The translations under genes and the position numbers were made by a program. The notes beneath the pieces are model-generated. The model saw only the letters and a list, made by a program, of their open reading frames with translations, searched no databases and had not been told where the DNA came from. Positions 22,489 through 31,296 of a DNA stretch of 64,000 bases are shown here, in pieces; position 1 is the first letter of the stretch, and every line of letters starts with the position of its first letter. The stretch covers positions 186,001 to 250,000 of the forward strand of contig NZ_JADPJH010000014.1 of the NCBI RefSeq assembly GCF_023073315.1, read 5' to 3'. This DNA comes from Bradyrhizobium sp. 1. Lineage in GTDB: Bacteria > Pseudomonadota > Alphaproteobacteria > Rhizobiales > Xanthobacteraceae.

Positions 22489-23684
22489 CACCGATCGACC
22501 TCTCCGAACACGATGTCGAGCGAACCGAGGATCGCCGAGACGTCGGCGAGCAGATGACCCTTGCAGATGTGATCCATGGCCTGGAGATGCGCAAAGCCGG
22601 GCGACCGGATCTTGCACTTGTAGGGTTTGTTGGTGCCGTCGGAGACGAGATAGACGCCGAACTCGCCCTTTGGCGCTTCGACCGGCGCGTAGACCTCGCC
22701 GGCCGGCACATGGAAACCTTCGGTGTAGAGCTTGAAATGATGGATGAGCGCTTCCATCGAGCGCTTCATCTCACCGCGCCGGGGCGGCAATACCTTGTTG
22801 TCCTGGACCAGCACCGGGCCCTGCCCGTCCGGCGATTTGAGCTTCTGGATGCACTGCTTCATGATGCGCACCGACTGACGCATCTCTTCCATGCGGATCA
22901 GATAGCGGTCGTAGCAGTCGCCGTTCTTGCCGATCGGAATGTCGAAGTCCATTTCGGCGTAGCAGTCGTAAGGTTGGGCCTTGCGCAAATCCCAGGCGGC
23001 GCCGGAACCGCGCACCATCACGCCGGAAAAGCCCCAGGCCCACGCCTCCTGCAGCGACACCACGCCGATATCGACGTTGCGCTGCTTGAAGATGCGGTTG
23101 TTGGTGAGCAGCCGGTCGAGATCGTCGACCACCTTCAGGAACGGATCGCACCAGGCTTCGATGTCGTCGATCAGTTTCGGCGGCAAATCCTGATGCACGC
23201 CGCCCGGCCGATAATAGTTGGCATGCATACGGCTGCCCGACGCGCGCTCGTAGAACACCATCAGCTTCTCGCGCTCTTCGAAACCCCACAGCGGCGGGGT
23301 CAGCGCACCGACGTCCATCGCCTGCGTGGTGACGTTGAGAAGATGCGACAGAATGCGGCTGATCTCATGGTAGAGTACGCGGATCAACTGGCCGCGGCGC
23401 GGCACCTCGATGCCGAGCAGCTTTTCGATCGCGAGGCAGAACGCATGTTCCTGGGTCAGGGGCGCAACGTAATCCAGCCGATCGAAATACGGCACCGCCT
23501 GCAGATAGGTTTTGGCCTCGATCAGCTTCTCGGTCCCACGATGCAGCAGGCCGATATGCGGGTCGACGCGCTCGACAACCTCGCCGTCGAGTTCCAGCAC
23601 GAGACGTAGCACGCCGTGTGCCGCCGGATGCTGCGGGCCGAAATTGATGGTGAAGTTACGGAGATGTTGCGGTTGCTCGGTCAT
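22488..23684 (-). CDS. nuoD: NADH-quinone oxidoreductase subunit D
   Basis: 49-kDa-type subunit that forms the quinone site with NuoB, 398 residues. It opens with [18 protein letters not shown], the conserved loop with the quinone-contact histidine, and contains the hydrogenase-like core and the C-terminal DIVFGEVDR ending. The start follows the nuoC stop by two bases. The stop is shared with the start of the methyltransferase gene. Confidence 0.96.
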   Translation of the reverse strand: MTEQPQHLRNFTINFGPQHPAAHGVLRLVLELDGEVVERVDPHIGLLHRGTEKLIEAKTYLQAVPYFDRLDYVAPLTQEHAFCLAIEKLLGIEVPRRGQLIRVLYHEISRILSHLLNVTTQAMDVGALTPPLWGFEEREKLMVFYERASGSRMHANYYRPGGVHQDLPPKLIDDIEAWCDPFLKVVDDLDRLLTNNRIFKQRNVDIGVVSLQEAWAWGFSGVMVRGSGAAWDLRKAQPYDCYAEMDFDIPIGKNGDCYDRYLIRMEEMRQSVRIMKQCIQKLKSPDGQGPVLVQDNKVLPPRRGEMKRSMEALIHHFKLYTEGFHVPAGEVYAPVEAPKGEFGVYLVSDGTNKPYKCKIRSPGFAHLQAMDHICKGHLLADVSAILGSLDIVFGEVDR

Positions 23685-23686
23685 GA

Positions 23687-24301
23687 TCAGCTCTTCGGCT
23701 CCGCCTTTTCATCCCCCGGAAGCACCGGATAGTCGGCGCCCTCCCAGGGAGAGAGAAAGTCGAACTTGCGGAATTCCTGGCTGAGCCGGACCTCCTCGTA
23801 CACCACCCGCTTCTCCCCGTCGTCGTAGCGGACTTCGACGAAGCCGGTGAGCGGAAAGTCCTTGCGCAGCGGATGGCCCTCGAAACCGTAATCGGTGAGG
23901 ATGCGGCGCATGTCGGGATGGCCGACGAAGAACACGCCATAGAGGTCGTAGGCCTCGCGCTCGAACCAGTCCGCACCGGGAAACACCTCGATCAGCGACG
24001 GCACCTGGGTGGTCTCGTCGGCCTGAAGCTTGACCCGGACACGCGCGTTCAGCGTCGGCGACAGCAGGTGATAGACCACATCGAAGCGCTTCTCGCGCTG
24101 CGGATAGTCCACCGCGGTGATGTCGGTGAAGCTGACGAACCGGCAATTCGGGTCGTCGCGCAGATATCTTGCCACCTCGACGATCTTGCTGACCTCGACG
24201 TCAACCGTGAGCTGGTTGAAGGCCACCGAATGACCGAGAGCGGCGCCCGGAAGCGCGCTCACGATCGTCTGCCCCAGGGCGTCGAGCTTGGCGTCGTCCA
24301 T
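23687..24301 (-). CDS. nuoC: NADH-quinone oxidoreductase subunit C
   Basis: 30-kDa-type subunit of the peripheral arm, 204 residues. The conserved stretch [20 protein letters not shown] and the C-terminal [19 protein letters not shown] are diagnostic. NuoC and NuoD are separate genes here, as in mitochondria-like complexes, not fused as in E. coli. The start at 24301 gives the normal family N-terminus; the frame is open further upstream inside nuoB. Confidence 0.95.
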   Translation of the reverse strand: MDDAKLDALGQTIVSALPGAALGHSVAFNQLTVDVEVSKIVEVARYLRDDPNCRFVSFTDITAVDYPQREKRFDVVYHLLSPTLNARVRVKLQADETTQVPSLIEVFPGADWFEREAYDLYGVFFVGHPDMRRILTDYGFEGHPLRKDFPLTGFVEVRYDDGEKRVVYEEVRLSQEFRKFDFLSPWEGADYPVLPGDEKAEPKS

Positions 24302-24312
24302 GACGTAAAACC

Positions 24313-24900
24313 TTAGCGTTCGATGGTGCCGGTGCGGCGGATTTTCTTCTGCAGCAGCAGCACGCCGTAGAGCAGCGCTTCCGCCGTGGGCGGGCAGCCC
24401 GGCACGTAGATGTCGATCGGCACGATGCGGTCGCAGCCGCGCACGACCGAGTAGGAATAGTGATAATAGCCGCCGCCATTGGCACAGGAGCCCATCGAGA
24501 TGACGTAGCGCGGCTCCGGCATCTGGTCGTAGACCTTGCGCAGCGCAGGCGCCATCTTGTTGGTCAGCGTGCCCGCAACGATCATCACGTCGGACTGGCG
24601 CGGCGAGGCGCGCGGGGCGAAGCCGAAGCGCTCGACGTCGTAGCGCGGCATCGACACCTGCATCATCTCGACCGCGCAGCAGGCGAGACCGAAGGTCATC
24701 CACATCAGCGAACCGGTGCGGGCCCAGGTGATGAGGTCATCGGTCGCGGCCGTGAAGAAGCCCTTGTCGGACAGCTCGGAATTGACCTCGAGGAAGAACG
24801 GATCATTGGCCCCGACCGGACGGCCGGTCGACGGATCCAAAATGCCCTTGGGAGCCGGCGCGATCACCGGACCAGCGGACGATGCAGGGTTCAATCCCAT
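24313..24900 (-). CDS. nuoB: NADH-quinone oxidoreductase subunit B
   Basis: Carries terminal cluster N2 next to the quinone site, 195 residues. The tandem cysteines ([10 protein letters not shown]), the third ([11 protein letters not shown]) and the fourth ([11 protein letters not shown]) are all present. The ATG at 24900 is chosen because AAAGGAG lies about eight bases upstream. An in-frame ATG at 24921 has no such site. The start lies inside the last codons of nuoA, a 10-bp overlap. Confidence 0.95.
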   Translation of the reverse strand: MGLNPASSAGPVIAPAPKGILDPSTGRPVGANDPFFLEVNSELSDKGFFTAATDDLITWARTGSLMWMTFGLACCAVEMMQVSMPRYDVERFGFAPRASPRQSDVMIVAGTLTNKMAPALRKVYDQMPEPRYVISMGSCANGGGYYHYSYSVVRGCDRIVPIDIYVPGCPPTAEALLYGVLLLQKKIRRTGTIER

Positions 24901-25256
24901 TCCAGTGCTCCTTTCTTCCATTCATAGGCGAACCCGACGGTCAGCACGCCGAGGAACACCACCATGGACCAGAAGCCGGTCGCGCCAAGCTTGCCGAACG
25001 CCACGGCCCAGGGAAACAGGAACGCCACCTCGAGATCGAAGATGATGAAGAGAATGGCGACCAGATAGAAGCGAACATCGAACTTCATGCGGGCGTCGTC
25101 GAAGGCGTTGAAACCGCACTCATACGCCGACAGCTTTTCCGGGTCCGGCTGCTGGAACGCCACGATGAAGGGCGCGATCAGCAGCACCAGGCCAATGAGG
25201 CCCGCTACCCCTATAAAGACGACGAGTGGAAGATAGTTCTGTAGAATGCCGCTCAT
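24891..25256 (-). CDS. nuoA: NADH-quinone oxidoreductase subunit A
   Basis: Three-helix membrane subunit, 121 residues, first gene of the operon. The loop between helices 1 and 2 has the conserved [25 protein letters not shown] with its quinone-site cysteine. Helix 2 has the acidic [13 protein letters not shown]. Transcription should start in the 268-bp region upstream (25257-25524). Confidence 0.95.
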   Translation of the reverse strand: MSGILQNYLPLVVFIGVAGLIGLVLLIAPFIVAFQQPDPEKLSAYECGFNAFDDARMKFDVRFYLVAILFIIFDLEVAFLFPWAVAFGKLGATGFWSMVVFLGVLTVGFAYEWKKGALEWD

Positions 25257-25524
25257 TGACGAGCCCTTTTTCCCGCGGCCTCGGGACAGCCACGGATTCG
25301 TCCAGTTTGGAATTGTTCTGAGCCTTAGCGCAGTGCACCAATGGGCGCAAGACACGCTCTTTTTAGGCCCTTTGCTGCTCCCAGACCGGTGGAAATCCCG
25401 GAATCACCCCGCGCTGGTATGGAGCAGATCGGAAAAGCCAGCAAGGGCGGCCACAGTTTTGCAGGGCAGCGCTTCCGAGATTGCGGCGCACGCGCCGAGG
25501 CAGCTATCTGCTGCGCATCCCCGG
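25257..25524. other. Intergenic region with the nuo operon promoter
   Basis: The 268 bp between nuoA and the small iron-uptake membrane protein gene must hold the promoter of the long nuo-birA-rnj transcript and the end of the iron-uptake transcript. I see no convincing -35/-10 pair and no strong terminator hairpin. Confidence 0.5.
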
Positions 25525-25734
25525 TCAAAATGCCCGGATTTTTTGCGTGCGGCGGCGCACCCAAACCCATGAGACGACCAGCACCGGGGCCCCCACCGTC
25601 ACCCAGGCGACATACTGGCCGACCGTTCCCCACAGCAGCGCCGCCAAGAGGCCGGTGATGGTCGCGGCCGCGAGCACGATGGGTGCAGCAAAGACACGTA
25701 TCCACAGGCGCGAGCGGTCAGAGGAGCCATGCAT
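25525..25734 (-). CDS. Small membrane protein (69 aa) at the end of the iron-uptake operon
   Basis: Two hydrophobic segments (about residues 13-35 and 40-58) and a basic C-terminus (RRRTQKIRAF). The ATG at 25734 overlaps the stop of the PepSY gene in a TGATG, which fixes the start and indicates coupling. From memory, small two-helix proteins of this kind often follow PepSY-type membrane proteins in siderophore-uptake operons. Function unproven. Confidence 0.72.
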   Translation of the reverse strand: MHGSSDRSRLWIRVFAAPIVLAAATITGLLAALLWGTVGQYVAWVTVGAPVLVVSWVWVRRRTQKIRAF

Positions 25735-26870
25735 CAAGACGGGACCGGGGTTCGCCGGGCGAATGCGTCGGTCCGGCCGGGCGCGCGCTTGCGCCGCCGC
25801 GCCAGCCAGAGATAGAGGCCGCTGCCGATCACAACGATGGTGAGCCCGTCGAGCGCGGCCCAGATCACCTTGAGCGGCATCCCGCCATAGTCGCCGAAAT
25901 GCAGCGGCTGCGAGATCAGCAGCGCCTGGAGATAGACCGGCAGCGCCCGGCTGTCGGCGACCTCCCCGGTCTCGCCGTCGAGCAGCACCGGCTTGAGCAG
26001 CCGCGCGGTCAAAGCCGTGTCGCCGCGCATAAACGCGGCAAAGTGGTGCGAGGAGGTGAACGGCGTGCCCGGAAACGCGATGAAGGCGACCTCCATCCCG
26101 GGCGCGGTCTGCCTGACGCGCGCGACGACATCGTCGAGTGAGGCGAGATGCGTCGGCGGCGGCTTGCCGGCATAGGGCGCGACCATGCTGGCGAGCTCGG
26201 TCGTCTTCCACTGGTTGAGCATCAGCTCGGCCCAGGTGTTGACGACGCCGGTCAGGCCCACCACCAGCGCCCAGGCGACCGTCACGACGCCGATCAGATT
26301 GTGCCAGTCGAGCCAGCGCACCCGGCGCGAGGTGCTGTCGCGGATGGTGGCAAAGCGCAGGCGGCGGGTGAATGGCCAGTACAGCACCACGCCGGAGACG
26401 ATGGCGACGGCAAACAACAGGCCCATTCCGCCGAGGAACAGCTTTCCGGGCTGGCCGAGGAACATGTCGGTGTGCAGCTTGAGCACGATCAGCATCGGCC
26501 CGACGCCGACCGGTCCGAGCAGTTTTGTCGAGACCGCATCGAAGGCGCGCACGGTGGTATTGTCGGGCAGCCCGTCGACCGCACTGTTGGTGAAGGCGGT
26601 GACGATCCCGGGCTCGTCCTTGTCCCAGGAGATATATTGCAGCACACGGCCGGGATCGGCGGCGAGCGCGGCGTCGGCGACGGCCTGGGTCGTCGCGCGC
26701 GCCGCGCCCGCATGAGCTTCGGGCTGGGGGGCATAGCCCAGGAGCTCATCGATCTCGTGATGGAAGATCAGCGGCAGGCCGGTCAGGCAGAGCAGCAGCA
26801 GGAACACGGTCGAGATCAGGCTGGTCCAGGTGTGGACCACGGACCAGAGCCTGACCGTGCGCGCCTTCAC
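25734..26870 (-). CDS. PepSY-associated transmembrane protein, putative siderophore-iron reductase
   Basis: A 378-residue inner-membrane protein of the PepSY-TM (PiuB-like) family, thought to reduce or release iron from siderophores after uptake. Four long hydrophobic segments are visible, at about residues 10-32, 139-161, 186-208 and near 340-358, with histidines suited to heme (HTWTSL, FHHEID, LKLHTDMF, LDWHNLIG) and periplasmic PepSY stretches between. The GTG at 26870 is chosen because GGGGAGGA sits about five bases upstream; an in-frame ATG at 26900 would overlap the receptor gene but lacks a site. It lies between the TonB receptor and the small membrane protein. Confidence 0.87.
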   Translation of the reverse strand: MKARTVRLWSVVHTWTSLISTVFLLLLCLTGLPLIFHHEIDELLGYAPQPEAHAGAARATTQAVADAALAADPGRVLQYISWDKDEPGIVTAFTNSAVDGLPDNTTVRAFDAVSTKLLGPVGVGPMLIVLKLHTDMFLGQPGKLFLGGMGLLFAVAIVSGVVLYWPFTRRLRFATIRDSTSRRVRWLDWHNLIGVVTVAWALVVGLTGVVNTWAELMLNQWKTTELASMVAPYAGKPPPTHLASLDDVVARVRQTAPGMEVAFIAFPGTPFTSSHHFAAFMRGDTALTARLLKPVLLDGETGEVADSRALPVYLQALLISQPLHFGDYGGMPLKVIWAALDGLTIVVIGSGLYLWLARRRKRAPGRTDAFARRTPVPS

Positions 26871-26893
26871 GACGTCCTCCCCTCGCCCGGCCC

Positions 26894-29158
26894 TCACCAT
26901 CTGTAGGATACGCTGGCGGTGACACGGCGCCGGTCGCCGTAGAAGCATGACGTGGCCGTAGAGCAGCTGGCGACATAGATCTTGTCGGTCAGGTTGATGA
27001 CATTGAGGGCCGTGCGCCAGTTCTGCCATTCGTAGTGGAGCGCGAGGTCGCCGAGCACGACCGCGGGAACTTCGAGCGTGTTGGCAGTGTCCGCCCAGGA
27101 CGACCCGATGTAACGCACGCCGCCACCGAAGCCGAAGCCCTCCAGCGGCCCGTCTTTGAAAGTGTAGTCCGCCCAGCCCGACACCAGCATTTCAGGCGTG
27201 TTGGTCGGCGTCTTGCCGACCAGCGACGGATCGAGATCCTTGCTGGTGAAGAGATGATAGGCCGTGAAGGCGCCGATCAGCTTCAGCTCCTTGGTAGCGT
27301 TGGCCACCGCTTCGAGCTCGATGCCGCGTGAGGTCACCTCGCCGGTCTGGTTCTGCAGCAGCGCATTCGACGGATCAGTGGTGGCCACGTTCTGGCGCTT
27401 CAGGTCGAACAGCGAGGCGGTGAAATATCCGTCGAACCCCTTCGGGGCGACCTTTACGCCGACCTCGGCCTGCTTGCCGGTTTCCGGCAGGAACAACCGA
27501 TTGGTTGCACTATTGATGCCGATGATCGGATTGTAGCTGGTCGCGTAAGAGACGTAGGGCGCGATGCCGTTGTCGAAATTGTAGATCAGTCCGGCGCGCC
27601 CGCTGAACCTGCTGTCGTTGCGTTGATTGACAGTCGCGCCGGTGTCCCGGGCGGCCTGCGTCGTCTCGACCCAGTCGTTGCGGCCGCTCAACACCAGCGT
27701 GAAGTTACCGAGCTTCATCTGGTCCTGGAGATAAGTGCCGGCCTGCTTCTGCGTCATCCGGAAGTTCCGGAACGGAGCCCCCGTGAACGGAATGTCGCTA
27801 AGGCCATAGACCGGATTCAGGACGTTGATCGAGGGCACGCCGCTCCCGAACAGTTGGAAATCGTCGATCTGGTAGCCCTTCAGATCCACCCCGAACAGCA
27901 TCGTGTGCTTCACGGGGCCGGTGTCGACGCGGTACTCGAGTTGATTGTCGAGATCAGCCTGGTTGGCGGTGTTCTTCGCATACCAATTGTAGCGGTTGAG
28001 AGTTGCCGTGTTCACGTCGGCCCAACCATTGCCGACGTAGCCGCGATAGGTCACATCGACATGGGCAAAGCGCGCATTCTGCCGGAACGTCACATCGTCG
28101 GTGAGATTGCGTTCGAACTGATAGCCGAGCATCTCCTGCTCGCGCGTAAACTTGTCGACGTTGGGATCGCCCGTGAAGAAGCTGGTCGAGATCTTGCCGA
28201 ACGGCGCGTTGGTCACCGTGCCCTGGTAGGGCAAGAAGTTGATGCCGCGAGTGTCCTGCTTCGAGGCCGACGCCAGCACCGTGAACGTGGTGTCGGCATC
28301 CGGCTTCCAGGTAACCGACGGCGCGATGAAGTAATTGTTGTCGGGCGTGAAGTTGACTTGCGTATTGCCGTTCTGGACCTGGCCGACGACGCGATAGAAC
28401 AGCTTGCCGTCCTGCTTGCCGTTCCCGGGCTGCGTCGCGACGGGACCGCCGACATCGAAGCTGACATAGGCGTTGCCGAAATTGTTGACGCCGGTCTCGA
28501 CATAGCGGATCGGCTCGGCCGGCGGCAGCTTGCTGATGACGTTGACGATGCCGCTCGGGCTCGATCCGCCATAGAGCACCGCCGACGGGCCGCGCAGCAC
28601 CTCGACCCGCTCCATGTTGGGCGTCTGGAGCTTCCAGCTCGCATAGGACGTGTAGAACAGCTGCATGCCGTCGAGGAACAGACCGATGTCGTCGGACTTG
28701 AAGCCGCGGATCAGCCACCAGTCATTGCGCGTATCCGCACCAAATGTTCCGGCGCGCACGCCGGCTGTGTAGCGCAGCACCTCGTCGAGCTTGTTCGGCT
28801 TCTGGTCGCGGATCTGCTCGGCGCCGATCACCGACACCGACTGCGGCGTCTCCATGATCGGCGTGTTGGTCTTGGTGCCCGACGAGCTGCGACCGGCGAC
28901 GTAGCCGTTCACCGGTCCACGCGGTGTTTCGACGAAGCCGGCATTGCGCTGCGGCAGCGGTTTGCGGCTTGCGCTTTGCACCGTCCGCCTCGGCGCGATG
29001 CGCGTGGCCGCAGCAGGTGCGCGACGGCGCGCTTCCGGCACGACAACGGTCACCGACGGCAGGTTCTGCGCGCCGCTCTGCGGAGACGATTGTGCGAGCG
29101 ATGCCTGCGGCACCAATACCAAAGCGGACGCGGTCGCCAATACGGCAGACCGCAGCAT
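26894..29158 (-). CDS. TonB-dependent siderophore receptor
   Basis: An outer-membrane gated channel for ferric siderophore uptake. A signal peptide (ending in PQASLAQ) leads into a low-complexity linker, a plug domain (TPQSVSVIGAEQI, then YTAGVRAGTFG and GLFLDGMQLF) and a barrel ending in SYRW, with the terminal aromatic needed for outer-membrane insertion. With the ATG at 29158 it has 754 residues; in-frame TTG codons extend to 29185, and no start has a good ribosome-binding site, so the 5' end is uncertain. The plug resembles the FhuA/FoxA type for hydroxamate siderophores, but the ligand is not established. Confidence 0.92.
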   Translation of the reverse strand: MLRSAVLATASALVLVPQASLAQSSPQSGAQNLPSVTVVVPEARRRAPAAATRIAPRRTVQSASRKPLPQRNAGFVETPRGPVNGYVAGRSSSGTKTNTPIMETPQSVSVIGAEQIRDQKPNKLDEVLRYTAGVRAGTFGADTRNDWWLIRGFKSDDIGLFLDGMQLFYTSYASWKLQTPNMERVEVLRGPSAVLYGGSSPSGIVNVISKLPPAEPIRYVETGVNNFGNAYVSFDVGGPVATQPGNGKQDGKLFYRVVGQVQNGNTQVNFTPDNNYFIAPSVTWKPDADTTFTVLASASKQDTRGINFLPYQGTVTNAPFGKISTSFFTGDPNVDKFTREQEMLGYQFERNLTDDVTFRQNARFAHVDVTYRGYVGNGWADVNTATLNRYNWYAKNTANQADLDNQLEYRVDTGPVKHTMLFGVDLKGYQIDDFQLFGSGVPSINVLNPVYGLSDIPFTGAPFRNFRMTQKQAGTYLQDQMKLGNFTLVLSGRNDWVETTQAARDTGATVNQRNDSRFSGRAGLIYNFDNGIAPYVSYATSYNPIIGINSATNRLFLPETGKQAEVGVKVAPKGFDGYFTASLFDLKRQNVATTDPSNALLQNQTGEVTSRGIELEAVANATKELKLIGAFTAYHLFTSKDLDPSLVGKTPTNTPEMLVSGWADYTFKDGPLEGFGFGGGVRYIGSSWADTANTLEVPAVVLGDLALHYEWQNWRTALNVINLTDKIYVASCSTATSCFYGDRRRVTASVSYRW

Positions 29159-29283
29159 ACCAAGACTGTTCAACGCGCACCCCAAAGCTGCATGTTTGTT
29201 ACGTCATGCCGTCGTTCCCCCAAACGGCATGCGCTTGCGGTGACGCTTATGGGAGGGTGCGCGAAATCCCTAATTGAAAAGGT

Positions 29284-29313
29284 CTTAGAAAGACTCTTAG
29301 AGAGTCTCTTAGA
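29284..29313. promoter_or_regulatory. Three direct CTTAGA repeats, 12-bp period, with a central palindrome
   Basis: CTTAGA occurs at 29284, 29296 and 29308, exactly 12 bp apart, and GACTCTTAGAGAGTC (29292-29306) is a perfect dyad around TAG. The array lies about 130 bp upstream of the receptor start, in the marR-receptor gap. It is probably an operator for an iron or MarR-type regulator. This is inference from position and symmetry only. Confidence 0.5.
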
Positions 29314-29346
29314 AGCGATCCAACATTTCCGAAGATTGCTGCGAGA

Positions 29347-29862
29347 TCAGCGCGGAGTCTTCTCGGCTTCGAGCAGTTTTTCGGCCGTTGCCGTGAGACG
29401 ATCGATCTGCGCCAGCAGCGTCTGGAACTCGTCCTTGCTCAACTGTTCCAGCAATTGTCGATTGCGCTCCTGCGCGCCTTCGACGATCGCGTCATGCGCG
29501 GCGAGCCCTGCCGGTGTGAGCGAGACCAGCACCTCGCGGCTGTCCTTCGGGTTCGCCGATTTCGCGATCAGCTTGCGCGAGACGAGTTCCGCAAGCGCGC
29601 GGCTGATCTGTCCCTTGTCCTGCCCGACGGCTTCGGCGAGCCGCGCCACGCTCATCGGCGGACGGCGGCCGAGCGAAGCGACCAGGCCGAACTCGACCGA
29701 GGATAATCCGGCAAGCCGCTTGTAGCGGAGGATGGCGCCGCGCTTGAGCAGATTGGCCAGCACCATCAGCCGCGACGACAGCATCACGGTGATCGGCGCC
29801 GGCGAGTGGCTTTCGTCCGCATCGGACGATGTGCGCCCGTCCCTGCTCGATGTATGGCTCAT
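29347..29862 (-). CDS. MarR-family transcriptional regulator
   Basis: 171 residues with the MarR winged-helix pattern. A helical dimerisation N-terminus precedes the recognition region (LSSVEFGLVASLGRRPPMSVARLAEAVGQDKGQISRALAELVSRKL), and the wing (NPKDSREVLVSLTPAG) follows. It is upstream of the iron-receptor operon on the same strand and divergent from the Rieske oxygenase gene across 182 bp. It could therefore control either or both. The adjacent oxygenase/MFS pair is the classical type of MarR target. Confidence 0.9.
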   Translation of the reverse strand: MSHTSSRDGRTSSDADESHSPAPITVMLSSRLMVLANLLKRGAILRYKRLAGLSSVEFGLVASLGRRPPMSVARLAEAVGQDKGQISRALAELVSRKLIAKSANPKDSREVLVSLTPAGLAAHDAIVEGAQERNRQLLEQLSKDEFQTLLAQIDRLTATAEKLLEAEKTPR

Positions 29863-30044
29863 GATCCACCTCTGCCAAGAAAGCCGAGGCGTGCCAAGTG
29901 TTGGTAGCGCAACCTCCCCAGTCTCATCGAAATGCGACGAAGAAGCATTTAGAAGATCGTTGACATTGTCATCGAACTATTTTTCATTGGGGCACCGCAT
30001 CTAGAAGCGACCCGGCCACCAAGGCCCGCGGCGGGAGGAACAAC
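29863..30044. promoter_or_regulatory. Divergent promoter region marR / Rieske oxygenase
   Basis: This 182-bp region holds TTGACA (29961-29966), a good -35 match for the plus-strand gene, although the -10 is not clear. Overlapping it is TGACATTGTCA (29962-29972), a dyad with 5-base arms that would suit a regulator blocking the promoter. A strong GGGAGGA ribosome-binding site precedes the ATG at 30045. Confidence 0.45.
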
Positions 30045-31235
30045 ATGACGATGACCGAGCGGGATCGCGATCTCGGCACTGGCTATGCGATGAAGCCGGC
30101 ACACACGCGCAGCGAGCTCACCTCGGTCGTGCGGGGAACGCCGATGGGAGAATTGCTACGCCGCTACTGGCATCCGGTCGGGCTTGTCAGCGATGCCACC
30201 GACACGCCGAAGAAGGTGCGTGCCCTCGGCGAAGACTTGGTTTTGTTCCGCGACAGGAACGGCCGCGTCGGCCTCCTGCATGCGCGTTGCTGCCACCGCG
30301 GCACCACGCTCTATTACGGCAAGGTCGAGGAAGACGGCATCCGCTGCTGCTATCACGGCTGGAAGTTCGACACCGAGGGTCACTGCCTCGAACAGCCATG
30401 CGAGCCCGACGGCGGCCAGTTCAAGGACAAGGTGCGCCAGCCCTGGTACCCGGTCGAGGAGCGCTACGGGCTGATCTTCGCCTATATGGGCCCGGCCGAG
30501 AAACGCCCGGTGCTGCCGGCTTACGAGTGCCTGGAAAACATGGACGACGGCGAATTCGTCGAAGCCGACGATTCCTCGATCGGCGGCGGCGGGCCAGCCA
30601 TCATCCCCTGCAACTGGCTGCAGCATTTCGAGAACGTGGTCGATCCCTATCACGTGCCGGTGCTGCATGGCTCGTTCTCGGGGCCGCAATTCACCAACAT
30701 GATGGCCTCGATGCCGGAGGTGACCTTCGACAAGACGCCGCGCGGCATCGCCGTGCGCTCGATCCGCAAGCAGGATGACGGCCGTGTGTTTTATCGCGTC
30801 ACCGAAGCGGCCCTCCCCACCCTGCGCGTCGTGCCGAACCCGCGCGTGGCGCAATTCGCCCGCGTCGAGTCGATCGGCTGGACGCTGCCGATCGACGATA
30901 CGTCGTTCCGCATCTACGTCGCCGGCCGCGTGAAAAATTCCGGCGACATCGGCCGCATGCGCTCGAAGTTCAACGGAAAATTCTGGTGGGACATGACGGA
31001 GCAAGAGCACCAGCAGTTTCCGGGCGATTACGAAGCCCAGGTCGGCCAGGGCGAGGTAACGGTTCATTCCGAGGAGCATTTCGGCCAGAGCGATCGCGGC
31101 ATCCTGATGATCCGGCGCATGCTGAGCGAGCAATTGGAAGCGATGGAAGCGGATCGCGATCCTGCCGGCGTCTCGTTCGACGCAAGCGCGGCTCCAGTCG
31201 AATTCGAAGCGGGGAATTACATCCGCGACGCGTGA
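30045..31235 (+). CDS. Rieske [2Fe-2S] aromatic-ring-hydroxylating oxygenase, alpha subunit
   Basis: A 396-residue oxygenase of the phthalate/vanillate-type group. The Rieske motif is complete: C82-x-H84 in CCHRG and C101-x2-H104 in CCYHGW. The mononuclear iron site is seen as the NVVDPYHVPVLHGS motif, with D200, H203 and H208. It needs a reductase, which is not encoded nearby. Substrate unknown. An MFS transporter gene follows 61 bp later, suggesting uptake and first attack on an aromatic compound, probably under the divergent MarR regulator. Confidence 0.92.
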   Translation: MTMTERDRDLGTGYAMKPAHTRSELTSVVRGTPMGELLRRYWHPVGLVSDATDTPKKVRALGEDLVLFRDRNGRVGLLHARCCHRGTTLYYGKVEEDGIRCCYHGWKFDTEGHCLEQPCEPDGGQFKDKVRQPWYPVEERYGLIFAYMGPAEKRPVLPAYECLENMDDGEFVEADDSSIGGGGPAIIPCNWLQHFENVVDPYHVPVLHGSFSGPQFTNMMASMPEVTFDKTPRGIAVRSIRKQDDGRVFYRVTEAALPTLRVVPNPRVAQFARVESIGWTLPIDDTSFRIYVAGRVKNSGDIGRMRSKFNGKFWWDMTEQEHQQFPGDYEAQVGQGEVTVHSEEHFGQSDRGILMIRRMLSEQLEAMEADRDPAGVSFDASAAPVEFEAGNYIRDA

Positions 31236-31296
31236 AGCGACCAGCTCCAATAAGGGCTGGACCGACAACGATAACAAAGACAAATTGGGGGATGCG

